A stretch of DNA of 64,000 bases from Silene conica (GCA_029255685.2 CM055316.2:74849237-74913236); one strand, 5' to 3'. Shown: positions 21,967 to 38,088, counted from the first letter of the stretch. The notes: generated from the sequence alone by a model not told the origin. Numbers and translations are program-made.

Positions 21967-23526
21967 CTATGAACCGAAACCTCTGTCATTCATCATCTTT
22001 CTCACTCTCTCTGAATCGTTTAATCTACCCAACTTGTCATATATCCTTATTAGTAGTTCAAAGTTGAACTCATTATCTGGCTCCAACTCAAAAAGCTTCT
22101 GAGCAGCAAGCTCGCCAGTTTCTGCATTAACATGAAGGAAACAAGCATATAACAACGCTCCCCATACACTTGGTCCAGCTTCAAACTCCATTTTACTTGA
22201 TATAATGTCATAAGCTTGCGTAATTAAACCTGCCCTTCCGTAAAGATTTACCATACAAGCATAATGCTCCATGCTTGGGTTAATTCCATACTTTTCCCTC
22301 ATTAATGAGAAAAACCACTCCCCTTCCTTCACTAATCCTAGGTGTGCACAAGCTGAAAGTAGGGTTACAAACGTAATAGTATCTGGTGTGGAACCACTAC
22401 TTTCCATTTGCTCGAAAAAAGTTAAAACTTGAGTGTCATTTCTATGAGCAGAAATGATCGAATTCCATGAGATAATATCTTTTTCAGGCATGTAAGAAAA
22501 TAACCAACGCGATTGACATAAAAGGCCGTTGCCAGAGTAGAACACAATCAAAGAGTTCGTAATTGGCAAGCTCCATTCTATCCCTCGACGAAGAACCCAT
22601 CCATGTAATTGACATCCAATTCTTAATGAAGAAATCCTAGGGATAATTGTAGATATAGTAACTTCATCAGGCTGAAATCCCGCCTCAACCATTTCGCGAA
22701 AAACACTTGTTGCCTTACCTATAAGTCCATGATGAATGTAACCCATTATCATGGAATTCCATGAAACCAAGTCTTTGGACCTAATTTTGTCGAAAACTTT
22801 CCTAGCCTTAACAATGTCACCACATTTAGCATACATATCCACAAGAGCATTCAACACAAACCCATCATCGTAAAGTCCACAACGAATGACATGTCGATGA
22901 ATTTCCTCCCCAACCCCAACCGAACCAATGCCACTACACGCGGCCAAAGCGCGAGGAAAAGTATGCTTATCAGGCTCCACACCCTCTTCCTCCATCTGAA
23001 AATAAATAGCAAGTGCATCTTCATACATTTCCATGTCAGTATACCCTGAAATAAGAGAATTCCAAACAAAAGCTGATACGTCTCGTTCAGACATTTCATC
23101 AAACAGTTGGTGTGCATCCTCAACACGGCCATTCGCCGCATATAATCTCACCAACTTCGACACTACACCTACATTCCTAGCTAAAATCTTAGGTGGGATA
23201 ATCCTATGAATGCGAATTCCGTGATCAATGGCATTCAATTTGAAACAAGTTTCGAGAAGCGAAGAAAATGTTTGTGTGTCGACATTGATGCCCTTTTTAA
23301 GTGAAGCTTCTTCAAGATCATTAACAACTGCATCAAGGGCTTGTAATTTAGTTTGATTTAATGGGGTTTGGGGAATTAAAATTGGGTTTACATATGAAAG
23401 TTTTTTGTTTATGTTTGGATTAATCTGATGACGATAACGTTGTAATTTCCATTGTTTTTGAGATTTGCTAAGCTTGTTGGAGATGTAACAGTTGTGGTTT
23501 GAAATGGTTGGTGTTATTGCCAACAT
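21967..23526 (-). CDS. OTP70: Pentatricopeptide repeat protein, OTP70-like (At4g25270 type), plastid
   Basis: PPR proteins bind organelle RNA in a sequence-specific way; Arabidopsis OTP70 is needed for splicing of plastid rpoC1. This intronless gene has 519 codons. A basic, Ser/Asn-rich N-terminus (about residues 1-60) fits an organelle transit peptide. PPR motifs follow from about residue 80 to 450: VVSKLVRLYAANGRVEDAHQLF, VWNSLISGYTDMEMYEDALA, LNALVDMYAKCGDIVKARKV, SWNSMIMGYIHHGLIGKA, TFVTLLSACAHLGLVKEG and HYACMVNLYGRAGLITQA. A C-terminal E-type region (VWGALLYACFLH, ELEPDNEFNFELLIRIYDKLGR) completes it. There is no DYW deaminase domain. The match to OTP70 is from memory of its motif text. 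Family certain, orthology likely. Confidence 0.9.
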   Translation of the reverse strand: MLAITPTISNHNCYISNKLSKSQKQWKLQRYRHQINPNINKKLSYVNPILIPQTPLNQTKLQALDAVVNDLEEASLKKGINVDTQTFSSLLETCFKLNAIDHGIRIHRIIPPKILARNVGVVSKLVRLYAANGRVEDAHQLFDEMSERDVSAFVWNSLISGYTDMEMYEDALAIYFQMEEEGVEPDKHTFPRALAACSGIGSVGVGEEIHRHVIRCGLYDDGFVLNALVDMYAKCGDIVKARKVFDKIRSKDLVSWNSMIMGYIHHGLIGKATSVFREMVEAGFQPDEVTISTIIPRISSLRIGCQLHGWVLRRGIEWSLPITNSLIVFYSGNGLLCQSRWLFSYMPEKDIISWNSIISAHRNDTQVLTFFEQMESSGSTPDTITFVTLLSACAHLGLVKEGEWFFSLMREKYGINPSMEHYACMVNLYGRAGLITQAYDIISSKMEFEAGPSVWGALLYACFLHVNAETGELAAQKLFELEPDNEFNFELLIRIYDKLGRLNDSERVRKMMNDRGFGS

Positions 23527-23599
23527 TTTGTCGAAGAATGGGACTAAAGATAACTAAGCCCCCATTTCAATGTCCTTTTTTCATTTGATATGGAGAGTG

Positions 23600-24704
23600 G
23601 TTTGCAATTTTAGGAGTGACAATTAGGTCACTCGGGTTAAGTCGGCTCATGTCGGCCCGTCAGTTCTTTAGGGCTGGCTGGGTTGGGGTCGAGCTACATG
23701 GGATCAAATGATATATCAGGTGGGGTTAGGTCACTATTGAGATCGGTTAATTTACCACATTACTTCAATTTTTGACCATTAAATTTAGTTTTTAACCGTT
23801 ATAGGTTTAATTATTTCATTATTAAGTCAAACGTAAAAATTTAGACACAAAATCACTTTCATTTTGATCAATATTAAGCTTAATAACTATCGGGTCATCA
23901 ATTTAATCCGGTCAGTATCAGTCGGGTTAATATCAAGTCAGGTTCGAATCAGTGATCATCGAGTCATGTCGGGTTACAGGTCGCCATCGAGTCGGTTTCG
24001 GGTTACAATATTCTCAGATTCTGTCAGTTCGGGTCAGACTTGCCGCCTCTAGTTTGCATAGGATGTTGGTGTTAATGGATCGGGTTTTTATTAGGACATT
24101 TATTTACTCGTCATCCGTGAAACATATAATTGTTGGATAAAACGAGTGAATCATGTGAATAAGGTTCATTTGTCATTCGTTTTACCCCCTTACCCACTAT
24201 CCATTTGTCATTCATTTTACCCCCTTACTCACTATCCACTTGTGACTCGTTTTACCCGTCATACATTTAAGTAATAGGGTTTATAGAGTATTGATTGGAT
24301 TGGGATTGAAATTGACATCATCCATAACATACTAACACCATAACATGTCAAAATTAACCCAATTTTAATAATCGATCCAAATTAACCCCTCCAAACCAAT
24401 TTAAACCGGGAAAGAACAACATAAAGTTAGACAAATATGCAATGATGATCCAACATTCCAGCTTAGCTTACCTGAATCTAAATAACGCAATACGGATGAC
24501 CTGGTCTGAACCTAACCAACCTATATCCAAAACACTCCGATCACATCACACATATAAAGACTCAAGGTGAAATGAAATAACTCATTTAACTAATATCCGT
24601 AACATCCACATTATCGCAAAATCCAAATACGAGCTAATATAAAAGTAATAAACAGATGAACGACCCAAAAGGAATACACGGCAAATAGATAGATTATTTA
24701 CAAT
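23600..24704. other. Spacer with CGGGTT-type repeat and a 35-bp tandem repeat
   Basis: From 23620 to 24050 the sequence consists of diverged GTCGGGTT / CGGGTCA words like those at 8600-9020. The small overlapping ORFs at 23864-24140 arise from this repeat. I see no gene. Confidence 0.5.
24170..24262. repeat. 35-bp tandem repeat, about 2.6 copies
   Basis: The unit is CATTTGTCATTCGTTTTACC followed by CCCTTACCCACTATC; the second copy has two changes and the third is partial. Confidence 0.85.
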
Positions 24705-25847
24705 TTAAACTGCCCTAAAATTTTGTGCATTAAGAAACCAAAATTCTTGATTTTGATCATTATTATCGTCCGTTGCGAATTGCACGAGTCGAGTACACCG
24801 AGTCAATATAAAGAGCAAACTTGTATGAGCCCGTTTTAACGTCCCGATTCCCAGTTCTCGTCTTCGATTGTCCAATTCTTCAACAATGGTTGTACACTTT
24901 AACCAAAATTCTTCGACCCTCATCTTACTACATTCATCAGCTACGCGTAACAATTTCTCCAACGTTTCCCTCCACTCGGGGTTACATTCTTTCGTCTTCT
25001 CAACCAAATCGCCCAAATCACGACTAAATTTCGCTAAGTCGTCATTAACGTATCCCTTTGATTCGTTGAATTTTTCCTTAATCACTTTTGTCACGTCTTT
25101 TGACTGCTTCGCTTGTGTTGTAATTCTCTGTTACAAAATAGTTCACGACTTCAAGCTAATACTCGCGAGTCGCGACATATACAACAATTTTTTTTATAGC
25201 ATTACGGAACGGACGCTGATAATTCAAAACGAGAGGTTTGTAATGCGATTAAAATAAATAAATGTTTGATTGATCGTAAACTAAAATTACCTCGTTAAAT
25301 GACATCGAATGCTTCGGATTCATCTGTTTTCTACCTATATAAACAAACAACACAAATGATTCTGTTGTTAGACAATAAAACTCATTGTGATGTTAATAAA
25401 AGACACATTTAATCCGTATATTCAAAATGATAGACCTGAAACTAAACTGAGACGATCCGTTGACAACCCAGTTTCCTTGTTTGTAATTTGTATAGTCTAA
25501 TAAAAATATCGGTCAATAATATACAATAATACAAGTGATGTGAATGTTACATTTGATGAGAAAATAAATCAAACTGTTTTGACGATCAAATTCAATTGAG
25601 AACAATATATTTCGTGGTAAGAGACATGTACATACATAGCTAGTACAGATAGATGAAAATTAATGTAATAAGAGTGTTAATTACCGTAATTATGAAGTTG
25701 AGTTTGTTCGATGTTATTGATCAAATGTTGGTTCGATGAAGGCGGTATGGTTGAGGAGGCAGAGACGGTGGCCGGAGGCGGAGGCGGAGTCAATGACAAA
25801 GGGGTCATAGTGATTGTTGTTGTGGTACAGGAGATTGTTTTAGACAT
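24705..25847 (-). CDS. Orphan IRE-kinase N-terminal domain protein (no kinase domain)
   Basis: Three exons join in frame: 25685-25847, 25291-25334 and 24705-25127, giving 209 residues from MSKTISCTTTTITM to a stop after NAQNFRAV. The third exon matches the conserved N-terminal block of plant IRE (incomplete root hair elongation) AGC kinases: IKEKFNESKGYVNDDLA, DLGDLVEKTKECNPEWRETL, EFWLKCTTIVEELDNRRREL and LLFILTRCTRLVQFA. IRE proteins are about 1,000 residues or more and continue into a C2H2-type region and a kinase domain. Here the frame stops about 20 residues after the block, and no kinase sequence lies downstream. Exon 1 is Thr/Pro/Ser-rich and low-complexity. The splice sites and frame look functional, so this may be a short expressed paralogue, though a truncated pseudogene cannot be excluded. 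Confidence 0.75.
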
Positions 25848-26936
25848 TCTGGTTTAGGGTTAACATACACTTTGACGCACTCAGCTTTGAAATACGGAGT
25901 AATAATTGATACACAACTTATTATTGTTGGAGGTATGTATTTGATTGGAATAAAAATAATAAAAATAATATTACATTATTTTTTAAAATGGAGGATAATA
26001 TTTTATTTTTGTTTATACAACGTACTTTTATTTATTTTATTTGAATTATTATTTTTTATTTGAATTATTGAACCCAAGAGAACTTCATCTTTCTCAACGT
26101 TGGCAGTGCATAACATAGATTTGTATTTGCATTTGTTTAGGGTCCTAGTTTTTAAATGACTTTTTCTTATTTTACGGCAGCCGTCCGATTGCAGGCTTGG
26201 ATTTCTTTTTTCATTGGAAGAGTGTAAGACTTTTGTATGACCATCATTTAGGTAGTACAAACACTTCTCGTAATGAGTCCACTGTGCTTGATACCGACAT
26301 TTCATGGACACACGCTGAAACGTGTCGAACACCTACAAAGCCGTGTCTAACTTTCTACATTTATTTGGGCACGTGTTCGACGCGTGTCCACGGTATTTGG
26401 TCATCATTGGGTGAATGATGTTTTTCAGACGACAAATGCGCTGTCGAAAAAAATTAATTAGAATATTGGTTCGGATGAAAAATGGAAATGAGTTATTATC
26501 AAGGTCAAGTTTTACCTTCACTTATTTAAAATTAATATAAAATATTTTTAAAAAAATAAAATCAAACATCTATAACTATAAAATGTATATTTTATTATAT
26601 TTAAATAACGTTTATCGTGTCCTAAATTTCATGACATGCAGGGTCACGTATCGTGTCGTGTCATGTCCGTGTCCGACTATTACTATTAGTATGGATGGTG
26701 AAGCATATAGTATTATAATATGAAAATCCGGCCCTATTGAAGTTAGGGAAATGTTGCCTTTGTTGCCCCCACCCGATTCCAAAAGCCGATATGGTAGCAC
26801 ATTAGGTTAACATTATGCCACTCATATTTATCGACCCCATTTGATTTTGATACTCAACAATGTGAATTTCGACCATAAATTAGCCGCCAGTTTTTATCTG
26901 ACCCCGTTACTCATTGGCAATGGTAACAATGGTTCG
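25848..26936. other. Intergenic DNA
   Basis: AT-rich, with GTGTC/CACGT-rich words at 26270-26400 and 26620-26680 related to the repeat at 8600-9020. The ORFs here overlap on both strands and show no domain. Confidence 0.5.
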
Positions 26937-27232
26937 ATGCAATTCTCGTCGCAATTTTTATCTCGTGTCCTTCAGACAAAGCTGCTTTGTGTTGGTAAAC
27001 AAAGCAGCGATATAAAACACGGGATAAGCCTGCCAGTTTTGCAACTAAGGAGCCATAGTGAGAAAGCAAACAAGAATATCAGGTAACTTACGGTTTCTAA
27101 ACACACAGCTGGTCTGCAATGAAATAAACCTCTGTTTCACCATTGCATCTATTTGTAAACTTCAGACCAGAAAAAGAGGGAATCACAGTCTCAGAAAATG
27201 CTTATCTGAAGAATCTAACCTGCCATGGCTAG
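26937..27232 (+). CDS. Doubtful small two-exon protein with presequence-like start
   Basis: A possible spliced ORF: exon 26937-27082 ends at a GTAACT donor, and exon 27166-27232 follows a TTCAG acceptor, giving 70 residues. The start MQFSSQFLSRVLQTKLL and later LQLRSHSEKA are Arg/Ser/Leu-rich with few acids, as in mitochondrial or plastid presequences. The end is ENAYLKNLTCHG. I recognise no family. The opposite strand at 27190-27340 also has an open frame, so the coding strand is not certain. It would be convergent with the transketolase gene. Confidence 0.25.
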
Positions 27233-27242
27233 CCGATAGTCT

Positions 27243-28241
27243 AACTTGGGCCACAATGGTGCGTTGTAGTGACGTGCATGGGTGCACTGCCGGAATGCTT
27301 TCTAAGTTAACAGTAGACGGTGCCGAGCAGCATCCGCAGTGTAGAAATAGCACCACGTAAAGAGGTTTTTTCCGTGTGTGGTATATTATTGCACAAGTGA
27401 AAGACTAGTTACATGATTCATAGTGAAATCTCATTAAACTTGTCACACTTAATATCTCCTACTGATGGCCTCTGCAATGGAACTCAACACAATATAAGCG
27501 CCATCAACATTAAAGTTATGGCAAAACAAAGAATCACGATCTCAGCCTCAACCGTTAGTCTAGTAATGTGAGAACACGAGGGAACACATGAAATAGCAAA
27601 GAAAACAAGTAAATACTTAGACTACTGTCTTTTAACTCGATAAGCTATATTATGTACTAACCTATTCAAAATACGAGGAAGAAACTAACAGATAAGCAAT
27701 GAAAATCGTAAGAAAGGTATAAAGATCTTCAACCAAGCTCGCAAATCGCAATACAGAACAAGACTTGGATGAGGTAAGGTTCAAAGGATAAAGGCATATA
27801 CGAAAAAACTAGATTCGCATAATGAAGTTTTATGGCTGTCTTGCTATGAGAGTGACACCGGGACCTAGCAGCAATTCTCAAGGCTATAAACCGTAGTTTA
27901 TACAAACAAATCTCGATAACAGACAATGTAATATTGGGAGGAGAAGATTGCTTCAGAAATCAACCTCATCACTGTCTTTTTATTCCACCTTTATCAATGG
28001 TATATCCATAATACAGAGGTGGGATATTTAAATACAAAAATCAACAAGCACTAAACTGTAAGTCGGGCCTAAAAGGGAAAATGAACAAGCACAGAAATCA
28101 TACTTTCTTTACAGAAAACTAAACAGCCTTGTCCATCCCACCTTTGAGCATTTTTAACTCAAGTTTCACATCAAGTTATAACAAAGACGAAAAATGGGAG
28201 GCAAAAAGAAGAATTTGAACACCTCTCAGAACGAGTGTGAT
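27243..28241. other. Spacer and probable transketolase 3' UTR
   Basis: No gene supported. The part next to 28242 is presumably the 3' UTR of the transketolase gene (-). Confidence 0.45.
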
Positions 28242-31200
28242 CTATATAACTGATTTAGCCGCCTCAATAACTGCCTCAGCTGTAATTCCGTACTCCTGGT
28301 ATATCTTTCCTGCAGGTGCACTAGCTCCAAACTTGTCAATACCAATGGCCTTACCCTTGGACCCAACGATCTTACCCCACCCGAATGTTGAGGCAGCTTC
28401 AATGCTAACCCTAGCGGTTACAGCCTCGGGAAGAACACTCTCCTTGTACTCATCGGACTGTAAGTCAAACAACTCCCAGGAAACAAAGGACACCACTCTG
28501 ACTGTCTTTCCTTCTTTTCTGAGCTCATCACCGGCTTTGGCTGCAATTTCTAGCTCAGAACCAGTACCGATCAGAATAACATCGGGTTTGTTACCTGAAG
28601 AGTTGTCGGAAATTGTGTACCCTCCCTTTGCAACTCCTTCAATGGATGTGCCGGGAAGTTGAGGAAGCTTTTGCCGGGAAAGAGCCAGGATTGATGGGGT
28701 CTTCCTCTTCTCAACTGCAACCTTGTAACAACCAGCTGTTTCGTTTCCGTCGGCTGGGCGGAACATTAGGATATTGGGCATGGCTCGGAAACTGGCTAGA
28801 TGTTCAATAGGCTGGTGGGTAGGCCCATCCTCTCCAAGCCCAATGGAATCGTGGGTCATCACATAGATGACTCCGGCCTCAGACAAGGCCGAAATTCTCA
28901 TTGCGCCTCTCATGTAATCTGTGAAGACAAAGAAGGTAGCACAGTAGGGGACGAATCCTGGGCTGTGAAGACAAATGCCATTACAGATGGCTCCCATCCC
29001 ATGTTCTCTGACACCAAAACGGACATTTCTTTCTTCGGGTGTGTCCTTTTGGAAGTCTCCAAACATCTTCAACAGGGTCATGTTTGAAGATGCAAGATCT
29101 GCACTTCCTCCAATAAGTCCTGGAATAACCTTGGCGAGAGCATTCAAGTTCGTCTGGGATAGGTTTCTGGTAGCATCACCTGGGTTCTCGGGTGTGTAAG
29201 TCTGCAAGAGTTCAGAAAGTAGGTTGACCCAGTTAGCACCAAAGTAGCGGTTTGTTTCGTTGACACAAAGTACATGAATGAAAATACCCAGGTTCTTCCA
29301 ACATTCTCAAAATACCTAGCCCCCTAACCAGATGAAAGTTCTCGTGGGAATTTATAATTCGTGGTTGACCAAACAACTTCATGGAAATTCCCATGAAACT
29401 AAAAAAGATAATACCATCTCCTAACATTGGAGAAAGAAATAGTAAACTAAACAATCACTTGTGTAGTCGGACGAGGCTAAGCAGAAGAGAGGGTTGTGTA
29501 AATTCTTACAGGTAGTGCTTTCTCCCAACCAGCAGGAAATTCACCGGTAATGATGGAATTCAACTCTGCTGCTTCTTCAGAGTACTTCTTTTGGTACTCT
29601 GCATACTTGGCGTTCCAATCAGCTTCAAGGGAAGCTCCCTCGGCAGTGTGGCGGCTCCAGTGCCTTCATAGTCCAAAATCATTAAATGATTAAATCAATA
29701 ACTAATTAGTCGAATACTCGATTGGGTAATATGTGGAAGTAAGAAAGAATCTCGATTTTTGTTGCTTACTTCTTTACATCCTCTGGAACATGGAAAGGCT
29801 CATATGGCCAACCAAGATTCTGCCTTGTCGCGTCAACTTCCTTGGCGCCCAATGCACTTCCATGAACACTGTAAGAGTTCGCCTTGTTGGGGGAACCAAA
29901 ACCAATTGTGGTGGTGACCTGCATACAGTAAAAACAGTTGAACATTATCAGCAGAAACCCTCAACCAAGACTAGTCTGCCACTACGACTTTAAGAAGTTA
30001 AATACAGAGAAATGATTAGTATAAAAGCCTAAAAATTAGACCTTGATCAAAGTAGGTTTGTCTGTGACTGACTTAGCTTCCTTGATTGCAGCACGGATCT
30101 CATCATATCCTGTGTTACCATTCTTAACCCAGATAACATGCCATCCAAGGGCCTCAAACCGCTTATCAACATTCTCAGTGAATGCTATCTCAGTGTCTCC
30201 ATCAATGGAGATGTGGTTGTCATCATAAAGGGCAATCAATTTTCCAAGACCCCAGTGACCAGCAAGGGAGCATGCTTCTTGCGAAATTCCTTCCATTTGG
30301 CAACCATCTCCGAGGATGCAATATCTGAAAAGGATCACATCGATGTTATGATATTGTTATACAAACACACATTACACTAATTCCCATATGAGACACCGGC
30401 CATAGTATGAGTTATTTATCTCTCGAATCTTGATTTCAGTTTGTAGTTATTTTAATATGAGACCGTCTCTCATAAGAGTGATTGCAAACATTTGGTTAAA
30501 CAAAGCTATTAAAAACCCCCGGGGAATGGAGTCCTGCAATCTTACGTGTAATGGTCGACAATTTCAGCATCAGGCTTGTTAAATCTTGCAGCCAAATGCT
30601 TCTCAGCAAGAGCCAAACCTACAGCATTTGCAATACCCTGACCGAGAGGTCCTGAATAGAATGACATAGAACGCGACTATTAGAATCCATTGCACACATA
30701 AATAGTATTCCGAGTCTTGTATGAGACAGTCTCCAACGTGAGACCAGCTCAAATACTTATGTTTAGTAATAGTTTTTAATGAAATGAAACGCTAGAACAA
30801 CCAAAGAAACCCACCAGTAGTAACTTCAATCCCAGGAGTTTCAAAGTTCTCTGGATGTCCGGGTGATCTGCTTCCCCATTGTCGGAATGACTTCAGATCA
30901 TCTTCCTGTTAGCCAAAATGCAGGTCTCACTTAAGCTAAAATATTTGCATCTTCTTTCAAATTACAAATCTCGATTACACAAAATACTTATCAACTCCCA
31001 TACCGACAGAACCATGAACATCAAGACTTATAATACGAGTAAATATACGACTGATCATCGTCTACTAACTTAGAGCTACACATATTTCAGACTGATTATA
31101 CTTGTATTAACCTAATCATGTATTCATCTGGAAGTATCAATCAGTACTCAGAAATCAGGGCTATTTCAAGCTAAAGAATTATCAATTTCCAGAGATCCAT

Positions 31201-31971
31201 AGAAATACTCCATCCGCGTCAATCATTTGTTTACCTTCAACTAAAATACCTCCCACAAATAATAAAACAGGTAAACAAATGATCGGAATCAGAAAGTACT
31301 TTTCAATAAAGATACTCCATAGTCCATAATACTCAGATTCAGTTAATTGCAGCACCTCAAAAATGAGAATTTATTTCGAGATGACCCAAAATGAAAATTG
31401 CGCCGAAAATTACATCGACTCTTACTTCAATCTAATTCACATTATACTCCATCATAATCGAAAACCAAAGAATAAGGAGTCTTACCAGGACACTGTCGTA
31501 ACCAGCAAGATGAAGAAGAGCATACTGAAGCATACACCCATGACCAGCAGACAACACAAACCTATCCCTATTAAACCAATACGGATTCTTCGGGTTATAC
31601 CTCATAACCTCATCATACAAAATATGCCCCATAGGCGCACACCCCATAGGCAAACCCGGATGACCCGAATTGGCCTTCTCCACCGCATCAATCGCCAAAA
31701 ACCGTATAGTATTCACCGACTTAGCCACAACCTCATCCGTCGTCTCCGCCGCTTCCACACTTTCCACCGCCGCTGCCTTCACCACCACTGCAGCGCGTGA
31801 TCCGACGCGCTTCCTCCATACACCACCCCCGCGCAACGCGCCACCGTGCTTGACTCCCGTCAATGGAAGAAGCAGCGACGGGGTGACGGCGGTAGCGGTG
31901 GTGGTGGAGGGAAGTTTAGGGTGGGTAATGAGGGAGTGGCGAGACAGTGTGAAAGAAGATGAGGCCGCCAT
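28242..31971 (-). CDS. TKL: Transketolase, chloroplastic
   Basis: Transketolase is the ThDP- and Mg-dependent enzyme that moves two-carbon ketol units in the Calvin cycle and plastid pentose phosphate pathway. Seven exons join in frame to 742 residues, the normal length of the plastid enzyme: 31486-31971, 30815-30905, 30546-30651, 30042-30324, 29770-29918, 29510-29663 and 28242-29201. Residues 1 to about 78 are a Ser/Thr/Ala-rich transit peptide ([17 protein letters not shown]). The mature part starts near [20 protein letters not shown]. ThDP-domain landmarks are [49 protein letters not shown] and [15 protein letters not shown]. Exon 7 has the pyrimidine domain ([33 protein letters not shown]) and the C-terminal domain ([11 protein letters not shown]). 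Nothing is missing. The terminal residues AKSVI are a variable tail. Confidence 0.97.
31208..31296. mobile_element. Small Stowaway-like MITE in transketolase intron 1
   Basis: Flanked by TA on both sides, with inverted arms CAATCATTTGTTTACC and GGTAAACAAATGATCGG. The left end CTCCATCCG is close to the family consensus and the right end is degenerate. Confidence 0.6.
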
Positions 31972-33671
31972 TATCGATCCTAGATGATTTTGATATCAAT
32001 TTTTTTAATTATTTTTGGAGACGGGTTTTTATTAATAAATAATTAAAGTTAGTTGGTGAAGCGGGGAGTGTGGTTATGGTTATGGGGATAAGAAGAGAGT
32101 GAGTGACGAGTGTTGTTGGAGTGATATGAGAGGATGAGGGTGTGGGTCCCAAAAATCTTGTTATCAAACATGGATGTCCGCTAAGTGGGAGATCGGGTTC
32201 GGACCGTCGGATTTAGTGTGTCGGTTGATCTTGGCCGTTGGTTCTGGGTAGGAAATGGTAGGCTTTCGAATATGTATGAGTATAATGAATGAATATGCCT
32301 TATACAACTTTATGATCATGATACATACCGATTCAACTCACATGAAACCTCCAATAATATCTACAGCTTGTTTCGTTGAATAGACGTGTATTATCCGTTA
32401 TAAGTTGAATACGGATAGTAGTATAATATCCTTTAATAATATTATAAGCGGGAGGGCAAGTGGATGCTTCATTTAATCCCCACTTAATTTGCAACTTGCA
32501 CATTGTGACATAAACAATATCCGTCTTCAGCTAGTGTTGAAAAGTCTCCGTCTTTAATGAGAATCTGTGTAAAATGTAATATCTGTTGATATTTAACCGA
32601 TTAGTTATAGTTCAGACTTCAAATTAGAGTAAAACTACAATAAAATTAAGTACGAAAAAAGCTGAAATGATGGCTAAAAATTAGGGTTAATCGGGTCTTA
32701 GAACTTGATAAATGGAGAGATGTAAATTTATAATGATTTACCAGTTATGCTAAAGTCTCATTTTGTTGATTACTGAAATATATTGATCTTTTATTAAATG
32801 CAATATTATTAATTGAAGTTACTCTTTATATACGACTTTAATTTTTTTACATACAATTTTCCAAAGGGTTTTCAAATATTACCCTTCCCCACACCTAAAT
32901 TTCGATTTCTTCTAAACCCAAATTAATTCCCTCCCAAATTTTTTCATTTACGGATTTCAATTTCGCAAACCGAACAAATAATTGGATGTTCTATTAACAA
33001 ATGACCTTAATTTTAGTGGTCTGTTTATAAGAATTAATTTTCAATTAGAATATTGATTTGTAAAGTTTCGTTGGCTCTTTTGCTGCAAAATCATCCGTGA
33101 TTGATTAATGGATTGGAGAATTGGTCTTCTCCAAAGCTTTCTTCAAGAAATTATCAATTGTTCATAATGACGCACAAATAGTATTCACCCCATATTTTTA
33201 TGAATATGAAATCAGGATGCATAGAATCAAGGACAACAAAAAATATATTCACGACACAAATTTTTTTCTCGAGAAAGGAACGATTATACACAGATTTGAG
33301 TAATTTTTGGGTTAAAAATCATCAATTATGTATATAGACACGACCTGGCAACTTATATGTATCAAAAAATTGTACATATCAACGGTGGTGAATCTAGGTG
33401 GTGTTGGTGAGAGGAGATGAAGAAAGGGAGAGAAAACCAAGTTGGGTAAGTGAATTAAAAAAATTGAAAAGCATAAAATTGTAAAAATCGTATATAAGTA
33501 AATAAAATCCATATATGAAAAAGCACGTGTCATATTAATTAGACTAGTATTTCATCTCAGTATGTGTTATTGATGTTGAAATGTAATTTGAGATCTTTAT
33601 TTTCTCTATTTTATTCCATATGAATCACTCATGGATAAAACATAGATCAATATTGGCTCTACCCACATTGT
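31972..33671. other. Transketolase upstream region and intergenic DNA
   Basis: The first 150 bp are probably the 5' UTR and promoter of transketolase (-). Beyond that the DNA is AT-rich and I see no gene. ORFs at 33121-33303 and 33312-33533 show no domain. Confidence 0.5.
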
Positions 33672-33672
33672 A

Positions 33673-33820
33673 CTTCCTCCATTTTAATCCAAATGTGCAA
33701 TTTGCTTTATTCACATTTGCCAACGCATGTTTTGCGTGCTTCATATCTTTAACTACGTATTTGTAAAAATTATAAAAATTATACAAAACAAATTACACAT
33801 TTGGATTAAAATGGAGGAAG
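33673..33820. mobile_element. Stowaway MITE with near-perfect inverted repeats
   Basis: Starts CTTCCTCCATTTTAATCCAA and ends with its exact reverse complement; TA on both sides; 148 bp. Confidence 0.85.
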
Positions 33821-33923
33821 TATATTTTATGTGATTATGTGATCACACAGGGAATGTACTTGTAAAGTTGTAACCCCTTTCTTTGCCCGAGTTTTCCACC
33901 AATTCGGTATTCAGTATTCGGTA

Positions 33924-33997
33924 CTCCCTCCCATCCAATCCAAGGTAACATGAACCTACTTGGGGAAAAGTAGGCCCATATTACCTTTGGATTGGAG
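33924..33997. mobile_element. Short MITE at the left edge of the RPS20 duplication
   Basis: Inverted arms CATCCAATCCAAGGTAA and TTACCTTTGGATTGGAG, flanked by TA. Its right end abuts the start of duplication unit A, and the word ATTGGAG recurs at the A/B junction near 40240. Confidence 0.65.
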
Positions 33998-34260
33998 TAT
34001 TTACTTCATTTTCTCATGGTGCTCGAAATTTAATTTCATGCCACTCTACACACATAGACAAACATGGTGGAGAGGATCCAAATTGGATTTGATTCCTGGG
34101 TCTTTTGACAAACTTGCATGTCCAGAATCTTAAAAACAAAATGAAAATGATAATAATGAAACTACAGCTACAACAAAAAATCTCCAGAATATTTTTTAAA
34201 GCACTATATGGAACAACTACAACGCCATACAAAATGGCGACCACAGCTAGGACAAGACAT

Positions 34261-37845
<3,585 letters not shown>

Positions 37846-38079
37846 TTTCGTTTACTTTGTTTAACTAATTCAACAAAATCGAAACAAGTAAGAACAATTA
37901 TAATTGGGAAAACACAACGATTAAGAAATTAGAGAAAAATGGACTGTAAATCTGGAACATTTACCGATATGATAAAAATTAAGCTCCGGCAGCCACAGAT
38001 CTGTGTTCAACTAGAATTTGGGAAGAAAACAGGACAAATTTTGTTGCATAGTTCCTTATATTGGGGATTTTATCTAGGG

Positions 38080-38088
38080 TTAGGGTTT
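38080..38088 (-). promoter_or_regulatory. Telo-box of RPS20-A
   Basis: On the minus strand AAACCCTAA, directly preceded upstream by GCCCAAATTG. Telo-boxes near the start site are typical of plant ribosomal protein and translation genes. Confidence 0.7.

Noticed and set aside
23864-24140. Two overlapping 62-codon plus-strand ORFs
   Set aside because: Both are products of the CGGGTT-type repeat, in different frames.
27190-27340. Minus-strand open frame with a weak resemblance to small NFD6-like mitochondrial proteins
   Set aside because: Similarity is only a few residues, no first exon could be found, and the plus strand gives a competing model.
28237-29199. Several plus-strand ORFs (up to 141 codons)
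   Set aside because: Antisense shadows of transketolase exon 7.
31363-31987. Plus-strand ORFs of 145 and 105 codons
   Set aside because: Antisense to transketolase exon 1; no domain.
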